Shown here in pieces: positions 35,119 through 43,376 of a stretch of 64,000 nucleotides of DNA. The position numbers and the translations under genes were made by a program. The first letter of the stretch is position 1. Every line of letters starts with the position of its first letter. The notes beneath the pieces were generated by a model. It made no database searches and was not told the DNA's origin. It saw only the letters and a program-made list of their open reading frames with translations. This DNA is from Geodermatophilus bullaregiensis (GTDB taxonomy: Bacteria > Actinomycetota > Actinomycetes > Mycobacteriales > Geodermatophilaceae). The stretch is taken from positions 248,001 through 312,000 of the forward strand of contig NZ_JAFBCJ010000001.1 in assembly GCF_016907675.1 (NCBI RefSeq), written 5' to 3'.

Positions 35119-36612
35119 ATGCCCACCTCCATCCCGCACTGGATCGACGGCGCCCGCCGCGAGGGCACCAGCGGCCGCACCGCAGAGGTGACCGACTCCG
35201 CGACCGGCGAGGTCTCCGGCGAGGTCGCCCTCGCCTCGGTCGAGGACGTCGACGCGGCCGTGGCCGCCGCGACCGCGGCGTTCCCGGCCTGGCGTGACAC
35301 CTCGCTGGCCAAGCGCACCGCCGTGCTGTTCCGCTTCCGGGAGCTGCTCAACGACCGCAAGCCCGAGCTGGCCGCGATCATCACCGCCGAGCACGGCAAG
35401 GTCCTCGACGACGCCCTCGGTGAGGTCTCCCGCGGCCAGGAGGTCGTGGAGTACGCCTGCGGCGTCCCGTCGCTGGTGCGCGGCGGGTTCACCGAGAACG
35501 CCTCGACCAACGTCGACGTCTACTCGATCCGCCAGCCGCTCGGCCCGGTGGCGATCATCAGCCCGTTCAACTTCCCGGCGATGGTCCCGATGTGGTTCTT
35601 CCCCATCGCGATCGCGACCGGCAACACCGTCGTCCTCAAGCCCAGTGAGCAGGACCCGTCGGCCTCGCTGTGGGTCGCCGAGCTGTGGAAGGAGGCCGGT
35701 TTGCCCGACGGCGTGTTCAACGTCGCCCAGGGCGACAAGGTCGCCGTCGACCGGCTGCTGGAGCACCCCGACGTCCGGTCGGTGTCCTTCGTCGGGTCCA
35801 CGGCGATCGCCCGCTACGTCTACGAGACCGGTACCCGGAACGGCAAGCGGGTCCAGGCCCTGGGCGGGGCGAAGAACCACATGGTCGTGCTGCCCGACGC
35901 CGACCTCGACCTGGCCGCCGACGCGGCGGTGAACTCCGGGTTCGGGTCGGCCGGCGAGCGCTGCATGGCGATCAGCGCGATCGTCGCCGTCGGCGGGATC
36001 GGCGACGACCTGGTCGCCCGGATCGCCGAGCGCACCGCCACGCTGCGCACCGGCGACGGCCGCAAGGGCGCCGACATGGGCCCGCTGATCAGCAAGCGGC
36101 ACCGCGACCGCGTCGCCTCCTACGTGGAGGCCGGTGAGAAGGAGGGCGCCAAGCTCGTCGTCGACGGCCGCGAGGTGACCCCCGACGGCGGGGAGAACGG
36201 CTTCTGGCTCGGCCCCACCCTGGTCGACCACGTCGAGCCACCGATGAGCGTCTACACCGACGAGATCTTCGGCCCGGTGCTCTCGGTGCTGCGCGTGGAC
36301 ACCTACGAGCACGCCGTCGAGCTGATCAACCGCAACGAGTACGGCAACGGCACCGCCATCTTCACCAACGACGGCGGCGCGGCCCGGCGCTTCCAGCACG
36401 AGGTCGAGGTCGGGATGATCGGCATCAACGTGCCCATCCCGGTGCCCATGGCCTACTACTCGTTCGGCGGGTGGAAGAACAGCCTGTTCGGCGACTCGCA
36501 CGCGCACGGCGCCGAGGGCGTGCACTTCTTCACCCGCGGCAAGGTCGTCACCAGCCGCTGGCTGGACCCCAGCCACGGCGGCCTGAACCTCGGCTTCCCG
36601 CAGAACGCCTGA
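35119..36612 (+). CDS. iolA: Methylmalonate-semialdehyde dehydrogenase (CoA-acylating)
   Basis: Last step of the pathway: converts malonate semialdehyde to acetyl-CoA and CO2 with NAD and CoA. 497 residues. Signature segments are ISPFNFPAMVPMWFFPIAIA, the nicotinamide loop FVGSTAIARYVY, and the catalytic Cys282 in GSAGERCMA; the Glu of ordinary aldehyde dehydrogenases is replaced, as usual for the CoA-dependent branch (LGGAKNHMVV). It may also act in valine degradation (mmsA). It follows iolH by 17 bases and ends the operon; a repeat element and a hairpin follow. Confidence 0.96.
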   Translation: MPTSIPHWIDGARREGTSGRTAEVTDSATGEVSGEVALASVEDVDAAVAAATAAFPAWRDTSLAKRTAVLFRFRELLNDRKPELAAIITAEHGKVLDDALGEVSRGQEVVEYACGVPSLVRGGFTENASTNVDVYSIRQPLGPVAIISPFNFPAMVPMWFFPIAIATGNTVVLKPSEQDPSASLWVAELWKEAGLPDGVFNVAQGDKVAVDRLLEHPDVRSVSFVGSTAIARYVYETGTRNGKRVQALGGAKNHMVVLPDADLDLAADAAVNSGFGSAGERCMAISAIVAVGGIGDDLVARIAERTATLRTGDGRKGADMGPLISKRHRDRVASYVEAGEKEGAKLVVDGREVTPDGGENGFWLGPTLVDHVEPPMSVYTDEIFGPVLSVLRVDTYEHAVELINRNEYGNGTAIFTNDGGAARRFQHEVEVGMIGINVPIPVPMAYYSFGGWKNSLFGDSHAHGAEGVHFFTRGKVVTSRWLDPSHGGLNLGFPQNA

Positions 36613-36668
36613 GGTGAGGTCCCTCCTGTCCCCCGCCGCTCGCGCGCTCGCGGCGGGGGGTGGGGACC
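36613..36668 (+). repeat. GC-rich 3'-end repeat element, copy B
   Basis: Directly after the iolA stop: ggtgaggtccctcctgtccc, then cccgccgctcgcgcgctcgc and ggcggggggtgggg. The cccccgccgc and gcggcggggg arms pair around the cgcgcgctcg core. It aligns with copies A and C, with a similar layout but different flanks. Confidence 0.65.
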
Positions 36669-36670
36669 GC

Positions 36671-36714
36671 GGCGCGGGCACCACTCCCGGACTCCGGACA
36701 GTGGTCCCCGCGCC
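36671..36714. terminator. Hairpin ending the iol operon
   Basis: ggcgcgggcaccact (36671-36685) and agtggtccccgcgcc (36700-36714) form a 15-bp stem with one mismatch and a 14-base loop, 58 bases after iolA. Confidence 0.65.
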
Positions 36715-36831
36715 GTGACCATCGCCGTACGGGACCCGCAGGAGGTGCTGGACGTGTTCGCCGCCGGTGACGCCCGGGAGGACGGGTCCTCCTGTCCCGA
36801 CCGGGCCGGGTCCCGCGAGGTCCGGCCCTGA
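36715..36831 (+). CDS. Possible 38-residue ORF, doubtful
   Basis: A short GTG-initiated frame that starts at the foot of the hairpin and reads VTIAVRDPQEVLDVFAAGDA before a Cys/Ser/Arg-rich tail. The first 20 residues look protein-like, but there is no ribosome binding site and the tail overlaps a GGTCCTCCTGTCCC stretch that resembles the 3'-end repeat. It may be the remnant of a truncated gene. Not recognised. Confidence 0.2.
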   Translation: MTIAVRDPQEVLDVFAAGDAREDGSSCPDRAGSREVRP

Positions 36832-36881
36832 CCCCCTCGGCCGGCCCGCGGGGCGGCGCGGACGCGCTCGTCGCCGGGCGG

Positions 36882-37874
36882 ATGGCGACGGCGGCGACGG
36901 CGTGGCTGGCCTCGCTCGACCCCGCACAGCACGGCCTGGCGCAGCGGCCCGGGCCGGCGGGCGGCGCCGAGGCGGAGGGCGAGCGGCTGCGCTGGCACTA
37001 CGTCCCCACCGACCACGGCGGCCTGCCCCTGGGCGCCCAGCGGCCGGTGCAGCAGTCGCTGGCCATGGCCCTGCTGGCCACCGGCCTCTCCGTCGCCGGC
37101 TACGTCACCGTCTGCGGCGTCATGGGCCTGGAGAACGTGCTCGACCGCGCCGAGGGCTTCCCGCGCGGCGGGGACCGGGAGCGCTACCGCGACCCCGGGC
37201 TGTACTACCTGCGGGTCTTCGGCGAGCCGGGGAGCGGCACCCCGTGGGGGTGGCGGTTCGGCGGCCACCACGTCTCCCTGAACAACCTCGTGGTCGACGG
37301 CCGGGTCCGGGCGGTCACGCCCTGCTTCATCGGGGCCAACCCGGCCGCGGCACCGTTGCTCGGCGCCGGGACCCTGCGGCTGCTCGGCGCGACCGAGGAC
37401 CTGGCTCGCGACCTGGTGCGGTCACTGTCTCCCACCCTGCGGGCCCGGGCGGTCCTGCTCGACCGGGCGCCGTCGGACATCCTCAGCGGCAACCGCCCGC
37501 GGCTCCCCGCCGCCGGCGGCCCCCGGCGCGACGACGGGCGCCTGTCGCTGACGGCGCAGCCGCTGGGACTCCCCTCGGGTGAGCTGGGCGAGGAGCAGCA
37601 CAGGCTGCTCGAGGCGCTGGTGTCCGCCTACGTGGACCGTGTGCCGGACGGCGTCGTCCCGCCGGTGGACGTCGACGGCCTCCACGTGGCGTGGGCCGGT
37701 TCCACCGACCCCGGGCAGCCGCACTACTACCGGCTGCAGGGTCCCCGGCTGCTCGTGGAGTGGGACAACACCCAGCAGGGCGGCAACCACGCACACTCGG
37801 TGTGGCGCGACCGGGAGGCCGACTTCGGCCTGGACGCCCTCGCCGCCCACCGTGCGGAGCACCACCGGAGCTGA
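36882..37874 (+). CDS. DUF3500 family protein
   Basis: 330 residues, without signal peptide. The family signature is the GWRFGGHHVSLNNLVVDGR segment (about residue 125), followed by TPCFIGANPA, and a C-terminal HYYRLQGPRLLVEWDNTQQGGNHAHSVWRD block with three histidines and acidic residues that could bind metal. DUF3500 is uncharacterised; the HHxS and NHxHS blocks suggest a hydrolase or oxidase. ATG 36882 lacks a good ribosome binding site. The position after the iol operon, with a terminator between, makes a link to inositol possible but not required. Confidence 0.82.
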   Translation: MATAATAWLASLDPAQHGLAQRPGPAGGAEAEGERLRWHYVPTDHGGLPLGAQRPVQQSLAMALLATGLSVAGYVTVCGVMGLENVLDRAEGFPRGGDRERYRDPGLYYLRVFGEPGSGTPWGWRFGGHHVSLNNLVVDGRVRAVTPCFIGANPAAAPLLGAGTLRLLGATEDLARDLVRSLSPTLRARAVLLDRAPSDILSGNRPRLPAAGGPRRDDGRLSLTAQPLGLPSGELGEEQHRLLEALVSAYVDRVPDGVVPPVDVDGLHVAWAGSTDPGQPHYYRLQGPRLLVEWDNTQQGGNHAHSVWRDREADFGLDALAAHRAEHHRS

Positions 37875-38036
37875 GCCGGTGCCGCGGACGGCGGGTCCGC
37901 CCGGTCGTGCGCGCAGGCCGGTGTCCGCCGGACGCCGGCCGCGTCGCTGGCCCTCCGGCGCGATCCCGGTCCCGTGGGCACGCAGGCACGCCCGTCTGCT
38001 CCTGCTCGTCGGTCGGCGACGGTCCCCGCACGTGCC

Positions 38037-38077
38037 GGCGCCCGCCATCCCCGGCAGGACCGGTGATGGCGGGCGCC
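38037..38077. terminator. Terminator hairpin after the sugar porter
   Basis: ggcgcccgccatc (38037-38049) and gatggcgggcgcc (38065-38077) form a perfect 13-bp stem 17 bases past the transporter stop on the minus strand, also serving the convergent DUF3500 gene. Confidence 0.85.
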
Positions 38078-38093
38078 TGTGGGGCCGGGGTGC

Positions 38094-39569
38094 TCAGCCG
38101 CCCCGGACGCCGGCCGGGGCCTCGTGGACGAGGTGTGCGGCGTCGTGCGTCCGGAAGTCGTCCTCGAGCTCCTCGAGCGAGCGACCACGGGTCTCGGGCG
38201 CGAACTTCTTGACGAAGAACCACGAGCCGACGTTGATCAGCGCGAAGAGCCCGAAGGTCGGGGTCGCACCCAGTGCCTCGACCAGGGGCGGGAACGCGAA
38301 GGAGATCGCCGCGTTGACCGTCCAGAGCACGAACACCGCGATGCCCATGGCGAAGCCCCGGATCGTCATCGGGAAGATCTCCGAGAGCAGCAACCACACC
38401 AGTGTGCCGATGAACGTCTGCACGAAGAAGACGACCAGCAGCATCGCGGCCAGGATGAGGTAGCTCCGGAACGCCGACTCGGGGAGCAGGAACGACAGAG
38501 CGAGGACGGCGTGCCCGGCCGCGACACCGGTGAACCCGGTGAGCAGCAGCGGCCTGCGGTTGCGCCGGCCGATCAGCCAGATCCCGAGGACGGTGCCGAT
38601 GATCGCGACCACGCCGACGGTGATGGTCAGGATCAGCGACGCGCTCGCGCCGAGGCCGGTCGACTCCAGGATGGTCGGTGCGTAGTAGTTGACCGTGTTG
38701 ATGCCGGTCGCCTGCTGCACCGTCGCGAGCCCGCAGCCGATCCACAAGATCCGGCGCATCCACGGGAACTCGCGCAGGTCGCGCAACGCCGCACCCTTGT
38801 CCTCCGAGACGTCGCGCCGGGCGTGCTCGGCGATGACGTTGTACTCCTCGGCCGCCTCTGCCGGGTCCCGGCTGAGGCCGAGGACCCGCCGGGTGTCCTC
38901 GAGCCGCCCGCGGACGGCGTACCAGCGGGGCGAGTCCGGCAGGAAGAACATGCCGACGAACAGCGCCACCGCGGGGATGGTGGCGATGCCCAGCATCCAC
39001 CGCCACACGTTCGCGTCCTCGATGACGGCATCCAGCAGTGCGTTCATGGCGAAGGCGAGGAACTGCCCGGTCACGATCATCAGCTCGTTGATGGTGACCA
39101 TGCGCCCGCGCCGGTCCGCGGGTGCCATCTCGGCGAGGTAGAGCGGGCACGTCACCGCGGCCGCGCCGACGCCGAAGCCGAGCAGGATCCGGCCGGCCGT
39201 CATGATGGCCACGTTGGGCGCGACCGCACAGATCAGCGCCCCGAAGAGGAACAGCCCCGCGCAGACGAGGAGGCTGCCCTTCCGGCCGAGGACGTCGGCG
39301 AGCTTGCCGCCGAGGAGAGCACCGAACGCCGCGCCGGGGAAGAGCAGCGAGCTGACCACCACCGCCTCGGTCAGCGAGGTCAGGGCGAGGTCGTCGCGCA
39401 TGTACAGCAGCGCACCGGAGATGACACCGGTGTCGTAGCCGAACAGCAGACCTCCGAGCGTGGAGATCACCGTGAGTTTGACGAGGAAGCGGTTGTGCGC
39501 GGGGGAACGCCGCGCGCCGGCGGACGTCCCGCCGGAGTGGCCGCCGTGGGAGGAGTGCATCGCCGACAT
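38094..39569 (-). CDS. iolT: Sugar porter MFS transporter, probable myo-inositol:H+ symporter
   Basis: 491 residues, 12 membrane segments. Sugar porter signatures are LGGLLFGYDTGVISGALLY, the GKLADVLGRKGSLL loop, PLYLAEMAPADRRGRM, the QQATGINTVNYYAPTI segment in helix seven and PETRGRSLEELE at the end. The His/Gly/Ser-rich N terminus is not unusual. ATG 39569 has AGAGG upstream. Together with the adjacent iol operon this suggests myo-inositol as substrate, as for IolT1/IolT2 of corynebacteria, but a related cyclitol or sugar is possible. It follows a DeoR-type regulator on the same strand and has its own upstream repeats. Confidence 0.9.
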   Translation of the reverse strand: MSAMHSSHGGHSGGTSAGARRSPAHNRFLVKLTVISTLGGLLFGYDTGVISGALLYMRDDLALTSLTEAVVVSSLLFPGAAFGALLGGKLADVLGRKGSLLVCAGLFLFGALICAVAPNVAIMTAGRILLGFGVGAAAVTCPLYLAEMAPADRRGRMVTINELMIVTGQFLAFAMNALLDAVIEDANVWRWMLGIATIPAVALFVGMFFLPDSPRWYAVRGRLEDTRRVLGLSRDPAEAAEEYNVIAEHARRDVSEDKGAALRDLREFPWMRRILWIGCGLATVQQATGINTVNYYAPTILESTGLGASASLILTITVGVVAIIGTVLGIWLIGRRNRRPLLLTGFTGVAAGHAVLALSFLLPESAFRSYLILAAMLLVVFFVQTFIGTLVWLLLSEIFPMTIRGFAMGIAVFVLWTVNAAISFAFPPLVEALGATPTFGLFALINVGSWFFVKKFAPETRGRSLEELEDDFRTHDAAHLVHEAPAGVRGG

Positions 39570-39719
39570 TGGCGCCTCTTCTCGGGGACAGGCCGTGTCC
39601 GGGCCTGGAATGCGGGAATGGACTGGGCGGAGCGGTCTGGCCCGCGACTCTCGTCCGTTTCTCGGGACGGGACGCTAGGTGGGCTGAATGGCAGGAGCAA
39701 GGTGGAGTCGTGTTCGGCA

Positions 39720-39749
39720 CCGCACATCTGCGGATCATTTCCGCACATC
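39720..39749. promoter_or_regulatory. Repeat-rich operator upstream of iolT
   Basis: The 9-mer ccgcacatc occurs twice, 21 bases apart (39720 and 39741), and tgcgga-tcatt-tccgca (39729-39745) forms a perfect inverted repeat between them. The two-turn spacing and local symmetry fit a regulator site in the 244-base gap between the DeoR gene and iolT. Confidence 0.55.
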
Positions 39750-39813
39750 CCGAGGTCAGGGCCCACGACGACGGATGGGGAGCCGGGGGCGGAGGGACAC
39801 CACGCGGCCGGGC

Positions 39814-40617
39814 TCAGGGACCGACGACACGGAGAGCCACCCCCGCCCGGTCCAGGGCAGCCGCGAGCCCGGCAGGTGGCCGCCGGTCGCAGACCACCGC
39901 CGTCACCCGGTCCACTGGTCCGACCAGGGCCGTTGCCGACGTCTCGAACGCCTCGTGCGTGCCGACGAGGACGACGTCGTCGGCGATGTCCATGAGCCGG
40001 CGCTGGACGCTGGCCTCGGCCGGCGACTGCGCGTACAGGCCGCGGGAGTCGACGGCGGGCGGCGACACGAAGAAGGTCCGCGTCCGGAGCTGGGCGATCG
40101 CCCCCTCCGTCGTCGGCCCGACGAAGGCGGCGCGGGACGGGAGGAACTCACCGCCCAGCGCGACGACCCGGCCCGCGCGCTCCCGCGTGAGGAATGCCAA
40201 CGCGGGCATCGAGTGGGTGATCACGCAGCCGGTGAAGGACGCCGGCAGTGCGCGGGCGATCGCGAGGCCGGTCGCGCCGGCGTCGATGGCGACGGTGTCC
40301 CGGGAACCGACCAGCTCCGCCGCGTGCTGCGCGACCCGCTGCTGGGCCTCGGTGTCCTCCCCGTCCGGGAAGGCGGTCCGCCGCAGTTCCCGCGGGACGA
40401 GGCTCGCTCCGCCGTGGACCAGTCGCACCCTGCCGGTCGCCCGCAGGGTGTGCAGGTCGCGCCGGATGGTCATCTGCGAGACCGCCAGCTGGCGGGCCAG
40501 GTCGGTGACGGACAGGAAACCGACGGCGCACAGCGTGGACAGGATCCAGGCCTGCCGGCCCGCCGCTCCGCCGCCCGGTCGCGGGCCGGTCACGGCCTGG
40601 CCCCGCGGTGCGGTCAC
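39814..40617 (-). CDS. DeoR/GlpR-family regulator
   Basis: 267 residues from GTG 40617 (GGGAGG upstream). The N-terminal helix-turn-helix reads GFLSVTDLARQLAVSQMTIRR followed by DLHTLRATGRVRLVHGGAS. The C-terminal DeoR effector domain has IDAGATGLAIARALP and FVSPPAVDSRGLYAQSP, where the D-G-T type loop binds a sugar phosphate. It lies upstream of iolT on the same strand with 244 bases between, so it probably controls iolT through the sites near 39720-39749. Confidence 0.9.
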   Translation of the reverse strand: MTAPRGQAVTGPRPGGGAAGRQAWILSTLCAVGFLSVTDLARQLAVSQMTIRRDLHTLRATGRVRLVHGGASLVPRELRRTAFPDGEDTEAQQRVAQHAAELVGSRDTVAIDAGATGLAIARALPASFTGCVITHSMPALAFLTRERAGRVVALGGEFLPSRAAFVGPTTEGAIAQLRTRTFFVSPPAVDSRGLYAQSPAEASVQRRLMDIADDVVLVGTHEAFETSATALVGPVDRVTAVVCDRRPPAGLAAALDRAGVALRVVGP

Positions 40618-40703
40618 GGCCGAGCCTCCCGGTGCGGGTGCGGAGCGGTCCCCGCGCGGCGAGCCGGGCACCGGCGGCGCCGGGGATCGCCGAGGATGAC
40701 GGG

Positions 40704-41987
40704 GTGACTGCACGCCGCCGGCGGATCGGCGTCCACGCCGCCGCGTGGGTGCTCCTCGTGCGCCAGCGGGGCCGATCGGCGGCCTTCCGCGCGGCCCGCA
40801 TGACGGGGGCGACGGTCGCCGCCTTCCTCGTCGCCCAGGGCGTGGGGCTGCACACCCCGCCGCCCCTGATCGCCGCACTCACCGCCCTGCTCGTGGTGCA
40901 GGCGACCCTCAGCAGCACCCTCCTCAACGGCGTCCAGCGGGTGCTCAGCGTCGTGGCGGGAGTGGCCCTGGCCGTGCTGTTCACCGCCGTGGTCGGGCTC
41001 ACCTGGTGGAGCCTCGCGGCGCTGGTCGCCGCGTCGATCCTGGCCGGTCAGCTGCTCCGGCTCGGTCCGCACCTGGTGGAGGTCCCGATCAGCGCCATGC
41101 TCGTGCTGGGCGCGTCGGGCGCCGAGGACGTCGGGGGTGGGCGCGTCGTCGAGACGCTCATCGGTGCGGCGGTCGGCGTGCTGGTCAACGTCGCCTTCCC
41201 ACCGGCGGTGCAGACCCGGTTCGCGACGCAGGCGCTGGAGAGGTTCGCCGACGAGATCGCCTGCCTCCTGCACGACGCGGCGTCGGCCCTGCGCGCCGGT
41301 CCCGTCACCGTGGAGCAGTCGACCCGGTGGCTGGAGGACGCCCGTCGCCTCAACCGACACGCCCCGCGGGTCGACCGCGCGTTGGCCCACGCCGAGGAGA
41401 GCCGCCGGCTCAACCTCAGGGCCCTGCGGGTCCCGCCGGTCGGCAGGACGGCGCGGACCGGCCTGGACGCCCTGGAGCACGCCTCGGTGTCGCTGCGCAC
41501 CCTGTTCCGGGCCGTCGACGACGCCACCCGTGAACGGACCGGCGTCCAGGAGGACGCCGGCTACGCCGACGTCGTCCGGCGGACCGTCGCGAGTCTCCTC
41601 GAACGGATGGGCACCGTCGTCCTCGAGTTCGGTCGCGTGCTCGTCGCCGACGCCCGGGCCGCCGCCGGGACCGGGCAGGGCCGGATGGCCGGGGCGCTCC
41701 AGGCGCTCCGCAGTGGCCGGGCCCTGGTGCAGGACCTCCTGATCGGCGATCCGCGCAGCCACTCCGGCCTCTGGGAGGTCAACTCGACCCTGCTGGCGAC
41801 CATCGACCGGGTGCTGGACGAGTTCGACACGGTCGGCGACCCGCCGGCGCAGCGACCCGCCGGCGACCCGTCCCGGACGCGCTGGGCCGCCACCACGGCG
41901 GGACAGCGGCTGCGCGCGGCGCGCCGGTCGCCGACCCGCCACGGCAGCGGGGCCGTTCCCGGGCGCCCGGCCGGAGAGGACGCCTGA
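40704..41987 (+). CDS. Aromatic acid exporter family protein (FUSC/ArAE-like)
   Basis: 427 residues. The N-terminal half (to about residue 165) has six closely spaced membrane helices with the PPPLIAALTALLVVQATLSSTL segment characteristic of the FUSC/ArAE superfamily. The rest is a soluble helical domain. GTG 40704 has GAGGA upstream. Divergent from the DeoR gene. The family exports hydroxylated aromatic acids in some bacteria, but many members have no assigned substrate. Its placement between two inositol modules may be accidental. Confidence 0.82.
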   Translation: MTARRRRIGVHAAAWVLLVRQRGRSAAFRAARMTGATVAAFLVAQGVGLHTPPPLIAALTALLVVQATLSSTLLNGVQRVLSVVAGVALAVLFTAVVGLTWWSLAALVAASILAGQLLRLGPHLVEVPISAMLVLGASGAEDVGGGRVVETLIGAAVGVLVNVAFPPAVQTRFATQALERFADEIACLLHDAASALRAGPVTVEQSTRWLEDARRLNRHAPRVDRALAHAEESRRLNLRALRVPPVGRTARTGLDALEHASVSLRTLFRAVDDATRERTGVQEDAGYADVVRRTVASLLERMGTVVLEFGRVLVADARAAAGTGQGRMAGALQALRSGRALVQDLLIGDPRSHSGLWEVNSTLLATIDRVLDEFDTVGDPPAQRPAGDPSRTRWAATTAGQRLRAARRSPTRHGSGAVPGRPAGEDA

Positions 41988-42064
41988 CGTCAGGTCGCTC
42001 GACGGCGCCCGTGCGGACACGTGCTCCTCCAGTGGGACGGGACGGCGGTGACGGACGAGGGTGC

Positions 42065-42457
42065 TCAGAGATCGCCCTCGAGGAACTGGGCGCGCCCCAG
42101 GCCGAAGGACCAGTCCTCGCGGGTGTTGGCGGCGACGGAGACGATCAGGTCGCTGGGCGACAGGCCGGTGGCCTGCTCCAGTCGTCGCGCCAGGCCGGCG
42201 TAGAGGGCCCGCTTCTGCTCTTCCGAGCGCCCCTGCTGGAACACCTGGAGGACCACGAGGTCGTCGGTGCGCTCGATGCCCAGGCCGGTGTCCTCGCAGA
42301 TCAGCTGCCCCGGACGGTGCTCGGTGACCACCTGGTACCGGTCCCCGGGGGGTGCTGCGAAGACGTCGAGCATGACCTCCTGGACGGTGTCGGCCAGCAG
42401 GCGCAGCTCCTCGGGGGTGCGTCGTGCCTCGACGACGTCGATGCGGACGAGCGGCAT
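42065..42457 (-). CDS. Tautomerase family protein (4-oxalocrotonate tautomerase-like)
   Basis: 130 residues from ATG 42457 (GGAGG upstream). The chain begins MPLVRIDVVEAR, giving the N-terminal proline catalytic base after Met removal. It is about twice the length of classical 4-OT and has two related beta-alpha-beta halves (VVLQVFQQGRSEEQKRALYAG in the second). Enzymes of this branch isomerise keto-enols or act as dehalogenases. A TGTC-NN-GACA site 41 bases upstream ties it to the inositol regulon, where keto-enol intermediates occur. The specific reaction is not known. Confidence 0.88.
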   Translation of the reverse strand: MPLVRIDVVEARRTPEELRLLADTVQEVMLDVFAAPPGDRYQVVTEHRPGQLICEDTGLGIERTDDLVVLQVFQQGRSEEQKRALYAGLARRLEQATGLSPSDLIVSVAANTREDWSFGLGRAQFLEGDL

Positions 42458-42497
42458 GGCGGACCTCCGGTGCAGGGTGGCCTCGGTCACGCCAACT

Positions 42498-42509
42498 ATG
42501 TCAGGACAT
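42498..42509. promoter_or_regulatory. IolR-like site, tautomerase promoter
   Basis: atgtcaggacat is a 5-2-5 inverted repeat, perfect in both half-sites, located 41 bases before the tautomerase ATG. Its 10-base core TGTCAGGACA is identical to the core before the P450 fusion gene (47970-47979). Confidence 0.65.
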
Positions 42510-42561
42510 TAGGACTTAGTCGAGAGCCATGGGCGAACTCCCGGCCGGCGCACGCCGAGAG

Positions 42562-42586
42562 GCCCCGCGGTCGTCGACCGCGGGGC
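42562..42586. terminator. Hairpin terminator
   Basis: gccccgcggtcg (42562-42573) and cgaccgcggggc (42575-42586) pair perfectly around one base, 17 bases past the isomerase stop on the minus strand and upstream of the tautomerase promoter. Confidence 0.75.
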
Positions 42587-42602
42587 TGTCCGGCGTGCTG
42601 GG

Positions 42603-43376
42603 TCAGGAGTAGGCGGTGCGGAACCCCTCGAGGGCCTGCTCGGGGTCGCCGGAGGCCCAGCCCTCCAGGGCGACGACGCCGGTGTAGCCGAGCCGGTGGA
42701 GTGCGGCGGCGATCGCCGGGTGGTGGATCTCCCCCGTGCCCGGCTCGCACCGGCCGGGGACGTCGGCCACCTGGATCTCGCCCACCAGCGGCAGAGCCCG
42801 CTCCACCAGCGCGACGAGGTTCCCCTCGCCGATCTGCGCGTGGTAGAGGTCCAGGTTGAGCCGCAGGTGCGGGCTGTCCACGGTCTCGACCAGCGCGATC
42901 GTGTCGGCGGCGCGGGCGAAGGGCGTGCCGGGGTGGTCGACGGCGGTGTTGAGGTTCTCCAGCGTGAAGACCCGCCCGGCCCGCTCCCCCAGTGCCGCCA
43001 GCCGCTCCAGCGTCCGGGCGGCGGTGAGCCACATCGCGGGGGTCACCGTCTCGGTGGGGACGACGGGCAGTCCGCGGCCGTCGAGCCCGGTCCCGTGCAC
43101 GTTGAGCCGCGGGCAGTCCAGCCGCTCGGCGACGGCCAGGGACCGCTCGGCGGTCCGCAGCAGCTCTCCGGCGCCGTCGGGGTCGGCCAGCGTGCCGGTG
43201 ACGTAGCCGGTCATCGACGAGAACGTCGCGCCGGTCCCGACGAGCTCGTCGACGTCCTTCGCCGTCCAGTCCCAGATCTCCACCTCGAACCCGAGGCCGG
43301 CGAGGCGCCGCACGCGCTCGGCGAACGGCAGGTCGAGGAAGAGCATCTCGGCCGAGGCGGCCAGGCGGTAGCTCAC
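42603..43376 (-). CDS. Hydroxypyruvate isomerase-like TIM-barrel protein
   Basis: 257 residues. Barrel segments typical of the Hyi/OtnI branch are AASAEMLFLDLPFAERVRRL, FEVEIWDWTAKD, LNVHGTG, FTLENLNTAVDHPG, LRLNLDLYHAQI and VALEGW, supplying Glu, Asp and Glu metal ligands. GTG 43376 overlaps the stop of the upstream dehydrogenase (GTGA), so product and substrate are probably shared: the dehydrogenase would make a keto sugar or inosose and this protein would isomerise it. A hairpin follows. Confidence 0.88.
   Translation of the reverse strand: MSYRLAASAEMLFLDLPFAERVRRLAGLGFEVEIWDWTAKDVDELVGTGATFSSMTGYVTGTLADPDGAGELLRTAERSLAVAERLDCPRLNVHGTGLDGRGLPVVPTETVTPAMWLTAARTLERLAALGERAGRVFTLENLNTAVDHPGTPFARAADTIALVETVDSPHLRLNLDLYHAQIGEGNLVALVERALPLVGEIQVADVPGRCEPGTGEIHHPAIAAALHRLGYTGVVALEGWASGDPEQALEGFRTAYS

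Noticed and set aside
34867-36927. A 686-residue minus-strand open frame
   Set aside because: Antisense to iolA and iolH; low-complexity Gly/Asp/Val/His pattern that mirrors their codons.
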